64,000 nt of DNA from Sphingobacteriia bacterium (GTDB lineage Bacteria; Bacteroidota; Bacteroidia; Chitinophagales; Chitinophagaceae). The stretch is taken from the NCBI GenBank assembly GCA_947452295.1, contig CANGCK010000005.1:32665-96664 (forward strand), in the 5' to 3' direction. The translations under genes were made by a program, and so were the position numbers. The notes beneath the pieces were generated by a model. The model saw nothing but the letters and a program-made list of their open reading frames with translations. It was not told the origin of the DNA and made no database searches. Of the stretch, positions 62,201 to 64,000 are shown piece by piece (position 1 is the first letter of the stretch; the number at the start of each line of letters is the position of its first letter).

Positions 62201-64000
62201 CTAAAATGTTGGATTTAATAGAGTTAGGAAATCATCCTGGTAACATTCCAATTATTGCAGGAGGAACGTATAAAATTCAAGGATCTGATGATGGCACAAC
62301 TTGGAAAGATATTGTGGCTTCACAATCTTCTCAAAACACATCGCCAATATTTGCTAGCAATAATTCTATCAAATTCAGTATGCCGAGTAATGCTAGTAGT
62401 TATTTGAAATACAGAATATATGGCATCAATGCAACTGGTCAATCAAACTGGGCAAATGAGGTGTATTTCAGGGAATTGGTTTGTAGAGATATAGATACGG
62501 ATAAAGATGGAATTTCAAACCGATTGGATATAGATTCCGATGGCGATGGTTGTCCTGATGCCAAAGAATCAGGCGTAAACGGAACACTAAATAGCGGGGC
62601 TGTTAAAAACGGGTCAGGAGGTGCTGTTACGTCAACTACTACTACTTCAAGTGCCATTGCAGCAGGCCCTTATGGAGCAAACGGTTTGGCTGATAGTGTT
62701 GAAACAGCAACTGAAAGCGGTAAAATAAAATATACATCTGCCTATACCAATTATGCAAAGGATACAACTATCAACGCCTGTTTAGATACTGATAGTGATG
62801 GCATTAGTGATGTATTTGATTTAGATGATGACAATGACGGGGTATTAGATACAGTGGAGTGCCCACCTGTAGTAGACTCTAAAACATGTAATAATTGGAT
62901 TGCACCAACGAATGGCTCAACAGGCACCATTGATCTTGCTAATGGGGAGTCCGTAAATTATTCTATTGTAGCCAATTCTGGTGTGACATACAGAAGTGCT
63001 ATGGGAGCAGATAGTTGGACGACTACCATGCAGTGTAATGAGCCGCTCCCAGGTACAGGACAACTTGCAAATTATAATGGTGCAGCAGAGTTTACAATAA
63101 ACCTTAGTAAGCCAATTACAAATCTACAAATCTTAACCTCTGCAACTGAGGATGGTGTAAATGAAGATATTGTAGTTACCACAAATGCAGCCACACAGCA
63201 AAATGTAGTTGCGTATTGTAGTACAGCTGATCAAAGCCTAGTTAACAATTCTCTTAATGTTACAAGAATTATAATGCAAGGAAACTATGCTGCTATAAGA
63301 ACTGTAAAAGACGCTTATTATACTTCACTAAAAATAGCTTCTACAAATAATTATGGTGGATTTATTACATCGATATCATTCTGCAGTATAACTACAGCTT
63401 CAAATTGTGATATTGATAAAGATGGAATTCCAAATCAATTGGATCTTGATTCCGATGGCGATGGTTGTTCTGATGCGAAAGAATCAGGTACAGCCAGTAG
63501 TACGACCACTTCAGCTGGAGTCGTTGCAGGACCTTACAGCGCCAACGGATTTGCTGATTCATTAGAAACAACAACCGAAAGTGGTATATATAAAAGCAGC
63601 TATAATTACATATATGCAAAGGACAAAACTTCAAATTTATGTTTAGATACTGATGGTGATGGTGCAGGCGATGTATTTGATTTAGATGATGACAATGATG
63701 GGGTGTTGGATGCAGTTGAACAAACATGTATTGGGTCAGCTTCAGCTATGTCCAAAAGAGGCATTACGATAACTTCATCCGTAACCTGGACCTTTAATGG
63801 ATCAGCCACTTTTGCTAATTTGTTGGATGGAGTTGATGGGAATAACAACGTCGCTTATCCTCCATCGAATTTGAATAATCAAACGATTCTTCAGTTCAAC
63901 TTGCCTTCGGCTAAGATGTTGGATTTACTAGAGCTAGGAAATTATCCTGGTCAAATTCCAATCAGTGCTGGTGGAACGTATAAAATTCAAGGATCGAATG
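59215..64000 (+). CDS. Giant secreted modular surface protein with Asp-rich calcium-binding-type repeats (partial)
   Basis: An open frame of at least 1595 codons from ATG 59215 through the right edge with no stop. The signal peptide is about residues 1-33 (FQLLLSKSLLIIVLIVFSTI, ending near LHAQ). The rest is built from modules of about 283-299 residues. Each holds (1) an Asp-rich DxDxDG segment such as DLDDDNDGVLD, like thrombospondin type 3 repeats; (2) a beta-rich insert of about 150-180 residues; (3) a second Asp-rich run (DTDNDGIPNRLDLDSDGDGC); and (4) a linker with VAAGPYGANGLAD. Modules start at 59374, 60223, 61072, 61969, 62818 and 63679. It probably uses the T9SS, but the C-terminal sorting domain lies outside the window. 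Adhesion is a likely role, unproven. Confidence 0.88.
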   Translation, partial: MKAKSLFQLLLSKSLLIIVLIVFSTIANVLHAQTVGGMGANDDFDGDGIINSIDLDDDNDGVLDTSESSCASASTSMSKSGITISSSVTWNFNGSATFANLLDGVDGSNNVAYPPSNLNNQTILQFNLPTAKVLNLIELGNYPGQIPIIAGGTYKIQGSNDGTSWSDIVASQTIENTAAIFASNNSIKFSMPSNSSSYLKYRIYGISASGQGNWANEVYFRESTCSDLDTDNDGIPNRLDLDSDGDGCPDAKEAAVSGTLNSDSVKNGANGAVTSTTSLPNAVAAGPYGANGLADNVETSSESGAVSYTSTYAIYALDKTLNVCLDSDSDGVGDVIDLDDDNDGVLDAAERSCVSASTSMSKSGITISSSVTWNFNGSATFANLLDGVDGSNNVAYPPSNLNNQTILQFNLPAAKVLNLIELGNYPGQIPILAGGTYKIQGSNDGTNWSDIVASQVIENTAAIFASNNSIKFSMPSNGSSYLKYRIYGINASGQGNWANEVYFRETNCSDLDTDNDGIPNRLDVDSDGDGCPDAKESGVNGTLNSGAVKNGSGGAVTSTTTTSSAIAAGPYGSNGLADSVETASESGITKYSSTYTKYALDKSINACLDSDSDGVSDVFDLDDDNDGVIDTDEQACIKAYQPTTVEITKYNAFSLTSNNFTSAQKTLSANYNLIKAGVINLPQTLASVHISTYVPVNNITFYNGYSSTDESNINTTIFKVVVPANYPTINQEIVRNIVDGGMDIWLNGTIVSSVCCGDEGGPSAPISTVITIKGGDVIEMRSYNSKPHHQSTNFVYSPPSASAPCGYMDIDTDNDGIPNRLDLDADGDGCTDAVEAGVTGNRNSGSVKNGSGGSVSSTTSTPNAVAAGPYGANGLADSLETASESGVITYTNTYASYALDSTVNACIDSDSDGVLDIFDLDDDNDGVLDLTEQLCISAATGMAKTGITITSSVTWNYNGSATFANLLDGVDGNNYVAYPPSVLSNQTILQFNLPAAKMLDLIELGNHPGNIPIIAGGTYKIQGSDDGTTWKDIVASQSSQNTSPIFASNNSIKFSMPSNASSYLKYRIYGINATGQSNWANEVYFRELVCRDIDTDKDGISNRLDIDSDGDGCPDAKESGVNGTLNSGAVKNGSGGAVTSTTTTSSAIAAGPYGANGLADSVETATESGKIKYTSAYTNYAKDTTINACLDTDSDGISDVFDLDDDNDGVLDTVECPPVVDSKTCNNWIAPTNGSTGTIDLANGESVNYSIVANSGVTYRSAMGADSWTTTMQCNEPLPGTGQLANYNGAAEFTINLSKPITNLQILTSATEDGVNEDIVVTTNAATQQNVVAYCSTADQSLVNNSLNVTRIIMQGNYAAIRTVKDAYYTSLKIASTNNYGGFITSISFCSITTASNCDIDKDGIPNQLDLDSDGDGCSDAKESGTASSTTTSAGVVAGPYSANGFADSLETTTESGIYKSSYNYIYAKDKTSNLCLDTDGDGAGDVFDLDDDNDGVLDAVEQTCIGSASAMSKRGITITSSVTWTFNGSATFANLLDGVDGNNNVAYPPSNLNNQTILQFNLPSAKMLDLLELGNYPGQIPISAGGTYKIQGSN
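59374..64000 (+). repeat. Six tandem modules of 849-897 bp within the giant gene
   Basis: Counting from the DLDDDNDG codons, periods are 849, 849, 897, 849 and 861 bp, all multiples of three. The insert is of one kind (A) in modules 1, 2, 4 and 6, and differs in modules 3 (B) and 5 (C). The Asp-rich ends and linkers are shared by all. Module 6 is cut by the window edge. Confidence 0.9.
59401..60729 (+). repeat. Near-identical DNA copies in modules 1 and 2
   Basis: Bases 59401-59880 and 60250-60729 align without gaps; by eye I count about 31 differences in 480 bases, many at third codon positions. This is much closer than the same region of module 4 and indicates recent duplication or gene conversion. 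Confidence 0.8.

Noticed and set aside
59374..64000. Regular repeats that might suggest a CRISPR array or satellite.
   Set aside because: The period is about 850 bp, always a multiple of three, and encodes a continuous protein frame. It is a coding repeat.

Overview
The window comes from a low-GC member of the Bacteroidota. The evidence is a gldKLMN type IX secretion operon, CHU_C-type sorting and PorP/SprF proteins, TonB-dependent receptors with CarboxypepD_reg-like domains, TAnnTTTG-type -7 promoter boxes, and a flavobacterium/chitinophaga-style carotenoid operon. The mix of genes fits Chitinophagaceae or a relative best, but that placement is inference. No plasmid, phage, IS element or CRISPR array is visible.

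Region 1 (1-13380) is a surface-polysaccharide locus, all on the + strand. It holds the tail of an acyltransferase, an asparagine-synthase-like amidotransferase, three glycosyltransferases, an O-carbamoyltransferase, a second acyltransferase and an FkbM methyltransferase. The nucleotide-sugar genes gmd-fcl (GDP-L-fucose) and rfbB-rfbC-rfbA (dTDP-4-keto-L-rhamnose) follow. A strong hairpin terminator closes the locus. One glycosyltransferase appears to have lost its ATG start.

Region 2 (13385-21627) is a carotenoid operon. It begins with a CarH/LitR-type MerR regulator that keeps the B12-photoreceptor residues, followed by an ECF sigma factor and then crtI-crtB-idi-crtD-cruF-crtZ-crtY. Between the regulator and the sigma gene lie two matching dyads (TTGTTTAA-N16/17-TTAAACAA), which are good operator candidates. 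The gene set predicts a monocyclic, 1'-hydroxylated, saproxanthin-like pigment. A tRNA-Arg(CCG) follows.

Region 3 (21854-42831) is mixed housekeeping. It contains an isolated hypD-hypE pair with no other hydrogenase gene nearby, a PH/SHOCT protein, galK, marC, a T9SS cargo/PorP pair, a BtuB-like receptor under a cobalamin riboswitch, an APC permease, a TolC-adaptor pair without a pump, gpsA, hemW, a DUF4271 protein, hemD and a YyaL-like protein. The B12 uptake receptor and the B12-dependent light regulator form a plausible functional link.

Region 4 (42987-48054) is the gldKLMN operon, with its own promoter and terminator. A possible small RNA follows at about 48137-48200.

Region 5 (48307-59071) begins with a minus-strand operon: ECF sigma factor, a TM/beta-barrel partner, a lipoprotein and uvrC. 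A TonB-dependent receptor and a beta-propeller sensor kinase with its LuxR-type response regulator follow on the + strand.

Region 6 (59215-64000) is the start of a giant secreted protein that runs off the window. It is built from roughly 283-299-residue modules. Each module combines Asp-rich calcium-binding-type repeats with a swappable beta domain, and the DNA shows signs of recent duplication and gene conversion between modules.
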